DNA of 64,000 nucleotides from Alphaproteobacteria bacterium (GCA_021774575.1 JAJFIX010000038.1:51158-115157); one strand, 5' to 3'; shown: positions 37,750 to 46,919, counted from the stretch's first letter. Numbers and translations are program-made. The notes: a model not told the origin generated them from the sequence alone.

Positions 37750-38052
37750 CCATAAAGAAGGCCCTTGCTAAATAAACAGCAAGGGCCCGAGTAGGGAGGT
37801 TTGCTTGGGTTGGCACCAGCGTCGGTGCGATCTACAAAACGCGGCTCTGCATCTTTGGGGGAGGGAGCAGAGGCGGACCGCTTCGACGCCGTGACAACCG
37901 GCACCAATGAGGCTACGCCCGAAAAGGTTAAGTTTTCGTAAATGAACGTAAACGCCTGTTAATAAGTGTCACCAGAATACGTCATTTTCCACTATGTTTT
38001 CGCCCTATCGCCAGCGTTGACAGCCGCCGCGCGCTGCCGTAACAACAGCCTC
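37750..38052. other. Gene-free region between the PLP lyase and tRNA-Ser(GCT)
   Basis: It contains a 10-bp perfect hairpin at 37760-37787 (8-base loop) just after the lyase stop; it lacks a T tract on the plus strand, so it may be a weak or Rho-assisted terminator. I see no gene in the rest. Confidence 0.5.
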
Positions 38053-38144
38053 GGAGGGGTGGCCGAGTGGCTGAAGGCGACGGTTTGCTAAACCGTTATA
38101 CCTGGAAACGGGTATCGAGGGTTCGAATCCCTTCCCCTCCGCCA
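38053..38144 (+). tRNA. tRNA-Ser (anticodon GCT)
   Basis: A long-variable-arm tRNA. The acceptor GGAGGGG pairs with CCCCTCC, the anticodon loop TTGCTAA lies in ACGGT/ACCGT, and CCA is encoded. Its 3' 34 bases closely match a second copy at 63369. It forms the left boundary of the accessory region. Confidence 0.95.
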
Positions 38145-38578
38145 TCATAGCTTGGCATGTACTCTTTGGAATGGTGCGCTGGCGGTGATGAAAATGAGAA
38201 CTGGATAGTCATCGTGAGCTTAGCCCGCCGACATGTTTCGCGTCAGACTCGAAGCTAAACCCTCGCTGTCTGCTACGCTGCCCCTCCCAACCGCTTTGGT
38301 TCCCGACTCGGCTGGCCAGCGGACAACAGTACAATCCACCATAACCTGTGATAAAAATCCCACTCTCGTCGCCGAAAACCTTGCCTAGTCAAGCATTCAA
38401 GATGTCCACGGACAGTTATCCACAGTTTGCTAACGTTATCCCCTGGCCAGCCTTCTGCCTTGGTGGTTCGATTCGGTGCCCTGATTGCAAGCGGGGGCGG
38501 ATGTCTCGCGTGGAACCAACTGTGACCGGTTTGGGCCCAGGTTAAGGGGCAATTGCTGGCGCACGCAGGAGAGGGCAA
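38145..38578. other. Gene-free left end of the island
   Basis: No convincing gene. A single sequence matching the DnaA-box consensus TTATCCACA occurs at 38416-38424 but no others cluster with it. The promoter of the exported-protein genes probably lies in the last 150 bases. Confidence 0.4.
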
Positions 38579-39127
38579 ATGAACGGATCAAAGCAGACGA
38601 CGAGTCGACTGGCGATGGCGGCCCTGGCAGCGACACTGATGGCACCGGCTGACGCCTTGGCCCAGGAGGACGATCAGGACTTTGTCTTTAATGTGCCGTT
38701 GGAGGTAAGCAACCTGCATCACAGCGTAGAGCAGATTGTGGTTCGATGTATCGTCTCCGGTTTAGACGACCTAATACTGGGGATGGAATTGGCCTTTATT
38801 AACGTGGCAGAGGGTGAACCCGAAACCACTACCGCCATTCTTTCCCTCAACGCGGGAGACGGTTTGGGCGGCGGCGGCCTGCTCGATCTCGAGCCCGCGC
38901 TTGCGACGGATTATCGGTGCGATTTTGCGTTTGTGATGGAAGGCGGAGCACCAAAAGCTGCTAGTTCAAATACGCTGCCTGCTCTCGTGCGTCCGGCTCC
39001 GGGCACGCCCTTGACTTACATTGTGGAGGGACCGATAGAGTCGGGATTCAGTCCTCTTTTCGGAGATCAAGTAGACGTGCAGCCGGATCAGGGGGGCGGG
39101 TTACCTTTCGGAGATCAGGTGGAGTGA
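38579..39127 (+). CDS. Hypothetical secreted protein 1 of the exported cluster
   Basis: A 182-residue protein with a clear signal peptide (residues 1-28, cleavage after ALA). The mature part begins acidic (EDDQD), contains two Cys (about residues 59 and 119) that could form a disulfide, and is predicted beta-rich (FVFNVPLEVSNL). The tail repeats FGDQV twice and is Gly/Gln/Asp-rich. An AGGAG Shine-Dalgarno precedes the ATG. I recognise no family. It is the first of four co-directional genes for exported proteins. Confidence 0.75.
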   Translation: MNGSKQTTSRLAMAALAATLMAPADALAQEDDQDFVFNVPLEVSNLHHSVEQIVVRCIVSGLDDLILGMELAFINVAEGEPETTTAILSLNAGDGLGGGGLLDLEPALATDYRCDFAFVMEGGAPKAASSNTLPALVRPAPGTPLTYIVEGPIESGFSPLFGDQVDVQPDQGGGLPFGDQVE

Positions 39128-39595
39128 GAGCCCCGGTGATCGCGCCACAGTCCGGCCATCGGGGCTGCGGGCCGCGCTGGCCTCAGAGACACAGCCCGCA
39201 GCGGACCTTGTCTCTTGTGATCGCCGGTCCGGAATTTTCAGATAGGCAGGGGCGGCACCTCTCCGGCAGCTTGATCGTTGGGGACAATACGGTGATTGGC
39301 GCCTGTCTGCCGGGTGCGCTTTCTTAAGGGCGATGTGCGGGGGAGGTATCATGACGGGTGGGAACGAAGCGTTGACCCTGGGGCGAGGTCGGCATCCCCA
39401 CACCCCAACCCCAACACTGAGGACGAGAAACTGCTCGTCCCTATTGCCTTTTAGGCACGGTCTTCGAGGCAGCACCGTCTGCGGCACCTCGCGCCACCAC
39501 GAGCGCGTCGACGTCGCACCCCCGGACCGACCGTCGTTATTATGATGCGGCACGGGCTTGAATTCAGTCACCTTCGGGTCGATCAATGGCGGGCG
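39128..39595 (+). other. Structured gene-free gap within the exported cluster
   Basis: No believable coding sequence. It contains a perfect 7-bp hairpin at 39421-39440, followed within 15 bases by TGCC/GGCA (39446-39458) and then GAGGCAG and CACCTC at 39466-39490, which could pair. It may hold a terminator for the first gene, a promoter for the next three, or a decayed gene. Confidence 0.4.
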
Positions 39596-40759
39596 ATGCG
39601 CCGACTAATCTTGATTGTCGCGCTCGTTCTTGCCTCAGGGCAGCCGGTTGAAGCACAGATCGAATCCGACTCGACCGCGACCGATCCGTACGGGTTGATC
39701 GCTCAAGCCTTCGCGCCCCAGGTTGTCGACACACCACCACTGCAGTTCGAGGGCCAGCGTTTCGAGCCGCAGGTGGTCGACACACCGCCACTGCAGTTCG
39801 AGGGCCAGCGCTTCGCGCCCCAGGTGGTCGACACACCGCCACTGCAGTTCGAAGGCCAGCGCTTCGCGCCGCAGGTGGTCGACACACCGTCACTGCAGTT
39901 CGAAGGCCAGCGTTTCGAGCGGCAGGTACTCGACACACCGCCACTGCAGTTCGAGGGTCAACATGTCGCGCTCCAGCTACTCGCGGGGCTGGCGGTAGCG
40001 CCGGATGCGCTCGTGGGTGGTCAATCGGCGCAAGGTGTGGTCCGCCTCGACGGCCCGGCACCTGTGGGTGGCCTTGTTATCGCGCTGGCCAGCGACAATC
40101 CTGCCGCCCGGGTACCAGTTCAGCTGGCCGTCGCGCCAGGCGTGGCGGAGGCAATTTTCGCCATCGCAACCGATGCCGTCCCCGCTAAAATCGACGTGAC
40201 AATCACCGCCAGCCTCGGCGACACCGTGGCATCGGCGTTCTTAACCGTTAATCCTGCGGGCCTGCCGGCGGACGGCGAGTTCGTCTTCGAGGTCGTCGGT
40301 GTTGCTCTGTTGTCGGTGCGCAAGTCGGGGGGGCAAGGAGACGAAGTCCTGCCGTTTGACGTCGACGACGTAGAAGAAGATATCGGGGGGGCACCGGCGG
40401 AAGATCAGGTGGCGGCACCAGTGGTGGTTGGCGTCTGCACTACGCCGGTTACAGTGCCGGCGGCAGGATTTGCAAGCGATGTTGCCCTGCACATCGATGC
40501 GGTAACCGGGGCATGTGAACTCAACACGGCGATCGGTGCGGCCACCGAAGCGGTCCGTTTTTCAAAGCAGGGTATTTCGGGCATAAAGATCGAAGGATTT
40601 ATGGGCTGGGGCCCGGCACCAACGTTATTGTTCGGCCCCGGCCCCCATAATTTCGACGCCATCCTGGGCGGTGTGACATTCTCCATCACTTTCGAGGTGG
40701 ACATTGATTTCGGCACGACCGAGATCCAGGTGACAGTAACCCAAGTGACAAAACTATGA
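39596..40759 (+). CDS. Hypothetical secreted protein 2: 17-residue repeats plus Ig-like domain
   Basis: A 387-residue exported protein started at 39596, giving a signal peptide (residues 1-20, cleavage after VEA). Residues 39-123 are five 17-residue repeats of the form FxPQVVDTPPLQFEGQR. Residues about 126-222 resemble a bacterial Ig-like domain, with GLAVAPDALVGGQSAQGVV, DGPAPVGGLVIALASDNPAA and VDVTITASLGD-like strands. The C-terminal 150 residues are beta-rich with two Cys and no recognised family. Its stop overlaps the next start (ATGA). Probably a surface or periplasmic binding or structural protein; inferred. Confidence 0.75.
   Translation: MRRLILIVALVLASGQPVEAQIESDSTATDPYGLIAQAFAPQVVDTPPLQFEGQRFEPQVVDTPPLQFEGQRFAPQVVDTPPLQFEGQRFAPQVVDTPSLQFEGQRFERQVLDTPPLQFEGQHVALQLLAGLAVAPDALVGGQSAQGVVRLDGPAPVGGLVIALASDNPAARVPVQLAVAPGVAEAIFAIATDAVPAKIDVTITASLGDTVASAFLTVNPAGLPADGEFVFEVVGVALLSVRKSGGQGDEVLPFDVDDVEEDIGGAPAEDQVAAPVVVGVCTTPVTVPAAGFASDVALHIDAVTGACELNTAIGAATEAVRFSKQGISGIKIEGFMGWGPAPTLLFGPGPHNFDAILGGVTFSITFEVDIDFGTTEIQVTVTQVTKL
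39710..39964 (+). repeat. Five 51-bp tandem repeats encoding a 17-residue unit
   Basis: Copies begin at 39710, 39761, 39812, 39863 and 39914. The DNA copies are nearly identical and keep frame, with changes concentrated in the first three codons and in the last copy. There are no spacers, so this is not a CRISPR. Confidence 0.95.
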
Positions 40760-41286
40760 CCCGGTTCTTGACCAAATATATGGGGTCGCAAGCGCTTCGG
40801 TCGGCTCTGATGGTGGTCGCGTTAATGAGCTTGATGACTGCCACTGTCGACGCGCGGGAGTTCCGCCGTACTGCGCCGATCATCACACCGACCTCTGCGC
40901 CCCCGGGGCTCAACCCGGTTGATAAGATCCAGCCGGTGGACCGGCGAGTGATCGAGGATGCGATCCAAAAACTCATGGATGCATGGAACACCGGCGGCCT
41001 CGAAAACCTGCTGTCAGATAATTTCTTCGACAAGGCTCGTCTACTCGACGCCATCGCCGAGGACGTGCCCCGTGATGCAAGAATACGCATTCTGGCTGTA
41101 GAAGGGGTGCAAACGCTTCAACAGTTCGTGGGTCCCGAGGACGGTGACGGTTTTCTACTGATCAGTGTTGTCACGGCCATCGTCCGGACCCAGGTCGAGT
41201 TCGATGACCCCGTACTCGGGTTCCGTCGTCTGGAGGGACGCGGCGAGTACGTGTTCGAGATCACCATGCGGGCGCAATTGCAATGA
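40756..41286 (+). CDS. Hypothetical secreted protein 3 of the exported cluster
   Basis: A 176-residue protein with a signal peptide (hydrophobic core about residues 14-28, cleavage after VDA). The mature part has a helical stretch IEDAIQKLMDAWNTGGLENL, then beta strands ending VFEITMRAQLQ. The helix-then-sheet order is reminiscent of NTF2-like or SnoaL folds; this is a guess. It overlaps its neighbours on both sides by ATGA, so translation of the three genes is coupled. Confidence 0.72.
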   Translation: MTRFLTKYMGSQALRSALMVVALMSLMTATVDAREFRRTAPIITPTSAPPGLNPVDKIQPVDRRVIEDAIQKLMDAWNTGGLENLLSDNFFDKARLLDAIAEDVPRDARIRILAVEGVQTLQQFVGPEDGDGFLLISVVTAIVRTQVEFDDPVLGFRRLEGRGEYVFEITMRAQLQ

Positions 41287-43463
41287 GCCGCCGGTTCCAT
41301 AGTCTCGCCGCGTGGGCGGTGCTGATGATGTTGATCCCAGGGCCGGCGGCGCTGGCTCAGGAGGGAGGTCCGTTTCCCGAGTGGCGGGTCTTTGGTGATA
41401 CGACAACCCGGTTCGAATATTATAGTGTCCCCGATGACGCGGACAAGCGGGCGCTCAGCCGCTATCCGGTCGCAGGCGGGCAATACTATTCCGATTTAAA
41501 CATCAACTTCTCGCGACGTTATTCACCGTTCGAGACGGTTCATGCGAACATCTTTGGCCTGCTCAACGAGAGCGACTATCGACTCGACGACCGGGGACTG
41601 ATCGTTGAACACGCCACCGTGACCTGGGTCAAAGGTGACGCCTTGGTGCCGTTTCGTGCACGAGGCGGGGACTATTTCGGGTATCTAAGCGCGCGCACTT
41701 TGCAGGCACCGCTCAAAGGCGTTGAGCTTGAGCTACAGCCCAATTTCGGTGGCCCAGGACTCAACCATTCGTTCCTGCTGATGACCGGCACAGTCCAGCC
41801 CAACTACACCTACGATGATTTCAACTACAATGAGGAAATTTATAGCGGCGCCTCGTGGCTGGTCGAGGGCGAGGCGATCGGCGCAATCGCGCTCAACGTC
41901 GTTCACAACTACCGGGCAGCGAATTTAGAAACCGGGTTTCCCTCACGCAATCAGTTCGTCGGCAGCGTTGCGGTAGAGACGCCGTTCACTCTGACCGGCG
42001 AGCCGCTGCTCCTCGAGGCCGAAATCGCGCAATTCCAAGGTGATCACGACAGCACTGGCAGCATTGAGCGCGACAAGAGCGATTACGGCCATTTTGTTAA
42101 ACTCTCGCGGCGCGGTCGGGGGCCGCTTTCCTACAGCGTCAAGAACGAGCGCTATGGCGCCGACTATCGCCCCAACGGCTCTTCGGTCAGCGCCGACCGT
42201 ATGACCTGGGAGGCGCGTGCCGGTTGGCGGTTCGCGCAGGGCTTGCACCTGCGTGGTCGAGCCCAGAAGTTTGAAGACGGGATCGAAACAAGCAATCCGA
42301 CCACGACCCTGGTTGGCGGCATCAGCGCGACCGGGCCGTTGCTGCAAAACAGCTGGCCGTCGCTATCGGGGGCCTTCGACACTTTTATCCAAACAGTCGG
42401 CAATGCGGACGACAGCACAGACACCCGGACCGTGTCGGCCTCACTCAACCTGACCGCGCCGTTGGATGATGCCCTCACTTGGCGGATGGGTCTGTCCTAT
42501 CGCAATCTCGACGACCGCGTCGCCGATTCACGGCCAATCACTAGCCAGGTCAGTCTAGCACTCGACAGCGCCTTTGCGTTTGGCGAGCTGCGCGGAACAT
42601 TGAGCCCCGGGGTCGTGGTTCGACATATCACCGGGGGCAGCGGCAGAGCCGACGAGGTGGGACCATCAATTACACTTAACCTAACCGGTGAGGGGCATCG
42701 CCTGGTCGCCGACTACCGCTACCTTTTCCAGGATCGACACGGGCCAGATACGGTCAATAATGTCACCCATACCACGGCGCTGGCCTACGGTTTCGCTGCC
42801 GGGCCGCACCGATTGGGTGCCGATTTCGACTGGGAGCGTCGGGACGAACAGCCTGGACAACGTGCCGATTCCTACCGGATCGGGGCTTCCTACACCTTCA
42901 GCTTCGACCGACCGGCCCTGGCGGCACGGCCAGCGCCAACGGTGTCAACGCCTCAAGCCACCCTACTCCTGTCAGCTCTGCCGCCAGGCCTGGCGCTCGA
43001 TGGGGGTCGCGCGCTGATCGCATCGTTCGGCATCAGGCGGGCAATAGCGCGCCCAGGCCTGTTGATTTATGAGACGCAATTTCTACCCGGTATCGATCAG
43101 CGCCAGCGTCTAACGCTAATCCATGCCAATGGGCGCCTTGAGCGCTCAGGCGTCATTATCGAATTCGACGATGTCGGTGACCTCGACACAACAGCACAGA
43201 CCTTTGCGCGCATTCGCCAGATTATGATCCGGCGCCACGGGACACCGCAGCGCAATTTTGATCGCGGGTCGTTCGCAACCGACCTAGCGGCCTCGTTGCG
43301 CAGCGGCGCCTTCGCGCGTATCGACGAATGGCAGCTTGCAGACGGCATCTTGCGCTTTGGAATTGTCCGCCGCCTCGACGACCAAGTGCGCATCGAGGCA
43401 CAATACGCGCGACGCTTCCCGGAACCCATTCGCGGACAGTGGGCGCTCGAACAGGTGCGTTGA
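41283..43463 (+). CDS. Outer-membrane beta-barrel protein with soluble C-terminal domain
   Basis: A 726-residue protein with a signal peptide (residues 1-25, cleavage after ALA). Residues about 30-545 show continuous alternating beta strands with aromatic girdles (for example YSDLNINFSRRY, LAYGFAAGPHRLGADFDWER, YRIGASYTFSF), as in large outer-membrane barrels. After a Pro/Ala linker (about 548-560), a roughly 165-residue domain follows that does not look like barrel strands. The protein does not end in the usual terminal Phe, as the barrel is not at the C-terminus. It is the last gene of the exported cluster. Porin, secretion or surface-display roles are possible. Confidence 0.72.
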   Translation: MSRRFHSLAAWAVLMMLIPGPAALAQEGGPFPEWRVFGDTTTRFEYYSVPDDADKRALSRYPVAGGQYYSDLNINFSRRYSPFETVHANIFGLLNESDYRLDDRGLIVEHATVTWVKGDALVPFRARGGDYFGYLSARTLQAPLKGVELELQPNFGGPGLNHSFLLMTGTVQPNYTYDDFNYNEEIYSGASWLVEGEAIGAIALNVVHNYRAANLETGFPSRNQFVGSVAVETPFTLTGEPLLLEAEIAQFQGDHDSTGSIERDKSDYGHFVKLSRRGRGPLSYSVKNERYGADYRPNGSSVSADRMTWEARAGWRFAQGLHLRGRAQKFEDGIETSNPTTTLVGGISATGPLLQNSWPSLSGAFDTFIQTVGNADDSTDTRTVSASLNLTAPLDDALTWRMGLSYRNLDDRVADSRPITSQVSLALDSAFAFGELRGTLSPGVVVRHITGGSGRADEVGPSITLNLTGEGHRLVADYRYLFQDRHGPDTVNNVTHTTALAYGFAAGPHRLGADFDWERRDEQPGQRADSYRIGASYTFSFDRPALAARPAPTVSTPQATLLLSALPPGLALDGGRALIASFGIRRAIARPGLLIYETQFLPGIDQRQRLTLIHANGRLERSGVIIEFDDVGDLDTTAQTFARIRQIMIRRHGTPQRNFDRGSFATDLAASLRSGAFARIDEWQLADGILRFGIVRRLDDQVRIEAQYARRFPEPIRGQWALEQVR

Positions 43464-43613
43464 CGGCGGGAGGCAAAATGCGATTGCCCAAACTAGGCCT
43501 GGGCCGCTATTGCGCAAGCGAAGGTTTGATTGCCTAGGGCGTCCAAAAGGCTCGTATCTTTCCCCGTGCGTAGTAACGCGGGGGGTTGAAAATACATTAA
43601 CCAGAACAACTAA

Positions 43614-44165
43614 TCCATAAGATCGTCCGATTCGGGGTTTTTCGGCATTGTTGCCGAGCAACTCTGCGCCAAGGTGTTGGAACCAGAGCGCTTAAAGAAA
43701 GTGACCGCCGCCCTGGTCAGCCGCTCACCGTCGGCCAAGGAGCGATTGCTGCAAGACTCAAAGCGCCTAAAGGGCGAGAAGCGCAAGGCCGACGACAAAA
43801 TTAATCGGTTATTCGAGGGTGTTGAAGACGGCCACATTGAGCTGACGCCAATGTTTAGGAAAAGGCAGGCCAAGCACGAGCAGGACCGAGATCAGCTAAT
43901 ACGCCTCATCGCATTAAATGAACGCCAATTGGATCAACCGATAAAGCCGATAGCGCAGAGCAGCTTGGATGCCTTTTCAAAGGCCATGCGCGCCCAGATC
44001 ACTGGTGGCTCCACCGCCTTCCGCAAAGCCTATCTCCACCAATTCATCGACCGCATAGATGTCGGCGAGGATGAGATCAGAATATCGGGATCGGACCTGG
44101 CGCTAATGGCCGCAGCGCAACAGAAAAACACAGCGGAGCCAGTGGTGCCCACTTTTGCACAAGGC

Positions 44166-44195
<30 letters not shown>
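43614..44195 (+). pseudogene. Serine recombinase, C-terminal remnant
   Basis: The readable part ([37 protein letters not shown]) matches the coiled-coil C-terminus of large serine recombinases. The catalytic and DNA-binding domains are missing: an in-frame stop sits at 43611-43613 and nothing recombinase-like lies upstream. The frame runs on into the tRNA-Arg gene, ending in translated tRNA sequence. This is the relic of an integrase that probably brought the island. Confidence 0.82.
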
Positions 44196-44242
<47 letters not shown>

Positions 44243-44419
44243 ATCTTGGTTCGGCGCACCATACTTGATGGGCCATCGGGCGACAAGTATATGTCTGGAT
44301 GGATGGGCGCAAGCTGTCTCTGGACAAATTTGCGCTTAATAATTTAAATGTGGATGATTGCACGACGTTTCCATTGGGCGAATATCCTGGGGTGCACGTC
44401 TATTTTTTTGGAGGTGAAT

Positions 44420-44839
44420 ATGTCCGGTGATAATGAGAAAATCGTGAAGTCAGACGCGGCGTGGCGGGCGGATCTTAGCGACGAGGAATATCACGTCGCA
44501 CGGGCTGGGGGCACGGAACGGGCGTTTACCGGCGCCTATTGGGAAACCAAGGTTGCGGGAACATATTCGTGTCGATGCTGTGGGGCGGCTGTGTTTTCGT
44601 CCCAGGATAAATTCGATTCCGGTTCTGGGTGGCCGAGTTATACGGCGCCCCATAGTGCCGAGGCGGTTGAAGAGCGGGAGGATCGCGGCCACGGGATGGT
44701 TCGCACGGAAATTATCTGTGCCAAATGCGACGCACATTTGGGGCATTTATTTCCCGATGGGCCGGGGCCAACGGGCCAACGCTATTGTATCAATTCGGTT
44801 TGCTTGAGTTTGGAGCCGGAAAAGGGTGACGAAGGCTAA
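44420..44839 (+). CDS. msrB: Peptide-methionine (R)-S-oxide reductase
   Basis: MsrB reduces methionine-R-sulfoxide in proteins. The 139-residue product has two zinc CxxC motifs (Cys51/Cys54 and Cys100/Cys103), the block GSGWPSY and the catalytic Cys123 in RYCINSV. The ATG at 44420 has a GGAGGTGA Shine-Dalgarno; the frame is open to 44348 but without support. It overlaps the convergent lipase gene by four bases. Confidence 0.95.
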   Translation: MSGDNEKIVKSDAAWRADLSDEEYHVARAGGTERAFTGAYWETKVAGTYSCRCCGAAVFSSQDKFDSGSGWPSYTAPHSAEAVEEREDRGHGMVRTEIICAKCDAHLGHLFPDGPGPTGQRYCINSVCLSLEPEKGDEG

Positions 44840-45837
44840 TTCAGAAAATCGGTTTTGGCGCCCGACGGCAATGGGAGCGTCGGATCGGTGATCCAGCTTT
44901 CGATATCGCGCCAGACGGTTTCGGCTTCCAGATCGCGCAGCAACATATGATAATGGCCATCATAAATGGCTATTTTACGCCGATCGGCGCTTTTGGGTGA
45001 CAATCTTGCCAGAAACATCTGGGTGGCGTGGGACGGCACGATCTCATCAAGAGCGCCGGACAGGATGAGGGAAGGTGCGTCATAGCTATGGGCGGCATCC
45101 AGCGCCGCATCCATCAATTCGCTGATACCCCACATCGCATCGACACGAGTTTTTTTGATCACCAACGGGTCACGCCCGAGAGCGTGCAGCATCTCCATGT
45201 TATCCGAGGCGACAATATCCAGCCCTTCGGCGCCTAGGCGCAGCCAGGGTATGGTATGGGCGGTCATCCAGAGTGAAAATTTCATATAGGCCGGCATGCC
45301 GGCCTGGCCCCAGACAGCCGGTCCGGCGAGAATGATGCCATCGACATCAAGTGGCGCTTCGGCCCATGCGGCAAGCGCCACGGCACCCCCCATACTTTCA
45401 CCCAGAACATAAATCGGCTTGCCCGGATTTGCTTCTCGGACCAGGGCGATCATGGCGCGCAGGTCGGCAATCATTGTTTCGGTTCCCGCCCACATGCCGG
45501 CGTCTTCCGTGGCGCCGAATCCCCGTTGGTCGAAAGCGTAAACAGCGATATCGCGTGCCGCCAGCCAGGGACCAATTTGCGCAAACGCATTGGAATAATC
45601 GTTAAACCCGTGCAGGGCGATGATGATGGCTCGCGGGGTGGCTCGCGGTATATCCGCACTTGGTGCAGGGTTCCAACGGCGCAGCGGCATTACATAGCCG
45701 TCCGACGCGATCAGCGCCGCGTCTTCCAGGGCCGCGGTCATGGGTGCCTCGGCAAATGGCCCGGGTGGTAAAATTCGTGGGGCGCAGGCGGCAAGTAGGA
45801 TCCCCAGTAATAACGCAAGCGTGACATGCCGCCCCAT
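44836..45837 (-). CDS. Alpha/beta-hydrolase lipoprotein (monoacylglycerol-lipase-like)
   Basis: A 333-residue lipoprotein (lipobox LAAC, Cys18) with an alpha/beta-hydrolase fold. The oxyanion region is LHGFND (about residue 75), the nucleophile is Ser148 in GESMGG, and Asp and His candidates lie in SGALDEIVPS and YDGHYHMLL. The pattern matches monoacylglycerol lipase/lysophospholipase (hydrolase_4) enzymes. It directly abuts the ABC ATPase gene upstream, so the two are co-transcribed. Confidence 0.88.
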   Translation of the reverse strand: MGRHVTLALLLGILLAACAPRILPPGPFAEAPMTAALEDAALIASDGYVMPLRRWNPAPSADIPRATPRAIIIALHGFNDYSNAFAQIGPWLAARDIAVYAFDQRGFGATEDAGMWAGTETMIADLRAMIALVREANPGKPIYVLGESMGGAVALAAWAEAPLDVDGIILAGPAVWGQAGMPAYMKFSLWMTAHTIPWLRLGAEGLDIVASDNMEMLHALGRDPLVIKKTRVDAMWGISELMDAALDAAHSYDAPSLILSGALDEIVPSHATQMFLARLSPKSADRRKIAIYDGHYHMLLRDLEAETVWRDIESWITDPTLPLPSGAKTDFLN

Positions 45838-46788
45838 TCAGTGGCCGTTGCTGCGACTAGTGAGGGCAAGGAAAGTATCCTCAAGATCGGGCTCGCGAGT
45901 TCGTAAATCACCGATGGTCAATCCCGCCTGACCAAAAGCCGCCAGAATTGATTCAACCGAATGTTCCTGGTTGCGATAGCGCACGACAAACTGGTTTGGC
46001 GCCGGCATATCGACATTAAACCGCGCCAGGGGTTCGGGAATTTCGGTCACGTCTTCGGGTACAGTGACGTGAATTTCTTTATCGTCGATCCGGGCAATCA
46101 GCGACTTTGTATCCTCGCAGGCGATGACCTCACCATGATTTATGATGGCGATGGTGTCGCACAGTTCTTCGGCCTCTTCCAAATAATGGGTCGTCAGCAC
46201 GACGGTGGTGCCCGCTTGATTGAGCTCCTTGACCGATTCCCAGAGCTGGCGGCGCAATTCGATATCGACCCCGGCTGTCGGTTCGTCAAGAACGAGGACC
46301 GGCGGATTGTGAACCATCGCCTTGGCAACCAGCAATCGCCGGCGCATGCCGCCCGATAGGGATCGGGAGTAGGCGTCTGCCTTATCGGCGAGGCCGACCC
46401 GATCCAGGATTTCCATAGTCTGGCGTTCGCCGCTGGGAACGCCGTAGAGCCCGGCCTGCACTTCGAGCATTTCGCGCGGGGTAAAAAATGCATCGAGATT
46501 TAGTTCTTGGGGCACAATACCAATGGCCGCCCGCGCATTGCGCGCATTTACGTCGATATCGATGCCCCAAACCTGGGCCGTACCGCCAGTCTTTAGGACC
46601 AGACCGGCAAGTATATTGATAAAGGTCGATTTCCCGGCCCCATTGGGGCCCAGCAGGCCAAAGAGACTGCCCCGGGGAATAGTAAGATCAATGCCTTTTA
46701 GTGCATGTTGGGCGCTGGCGCCGCCGCGAGCGGCGTAGACCTTATCGAGGCCGATTGCTTGCACCGCATTATCGGGAAGGGCGGTCAT
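45838..46788 (-). CDS. ABC transporter ATP-binding protein without a permease gene
   Basis: A 316-residue ATPase of the ABC-2/DrrA-NodI type. Walker A is GPNGAGKST, the signature LSGGMRRRLLVAKA, Walker B VLVLDEPTAGVD and the switch LTTHYLEEAEEL. The C-terminal 80 residues form the extra domain common in this subfamily. It normally works with an ABC-2 permease, but the adjacent genes are a lipase and, divergently, zf-CHCC. The permease must be encoded elsewhere or the pair has an unusual role. Confidence 0.9.
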   Translation of the reverse strand: MTALPDNAVQAIGLDKVYAARGGASAQHALKGIDLTIPRGSLFGLLGPNGAGKSTFINILAGLVLKTGGTAQVWGIDIDVNARNARAAIGIVPQELNLDAFFTPREMLEVQAGLYGVPSGERQTMEILDRVGLADKADAYSRSLSGGMRRRLLVAKAMVHNPPVLVLDEPTAGVDIELRRQLWESVKELNQAGTTVVLTTHYLEEAEELCDTIAIINHGEVIACEDTKSLIARIDDKEIHVTVPEDVTEIPEPLARFNVDMPAPNQFVVRYRNQEHSVESILAAFGQAGLTIGDLRTREPDLEDTFLALTSRSNGH

Positions 46789-46919
46789 GGTTTGTTCTTC
46801 CGTTTCTCAGCTTTTCCTATGGGAATAACCCATCACCTAGCCACTGTATGCAATGTTGTGCCGGACGGCGCAATCGCTATTATCTGGCACTCCTGTGGTA
46901 AATATTCAAGGTATCCCCG

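Noticed and set aside
37760..37787. Strong intrinsic terminator after the PLP lyase
   Set aside because: The stem is perfect, but there is no T tract after it on the plus strand; kept only as a hairpin in the gap description.
38416..38424. Replication origin
   Set aside because: One perfect DnaA box, but no cluster of boxes, A+T-rich unwinding region or origin-linked genes.
39703..39936. Antisense reading frames across the repeat array
   Set aside because: They are long only because the repeat has no stops in several frames; no start signal or homology.
39710..39964. CRISPR array
   Set aside because: Regular 51-bp repeats, but contiguous, in frame within a coding sequence and without spacers or cas genes.
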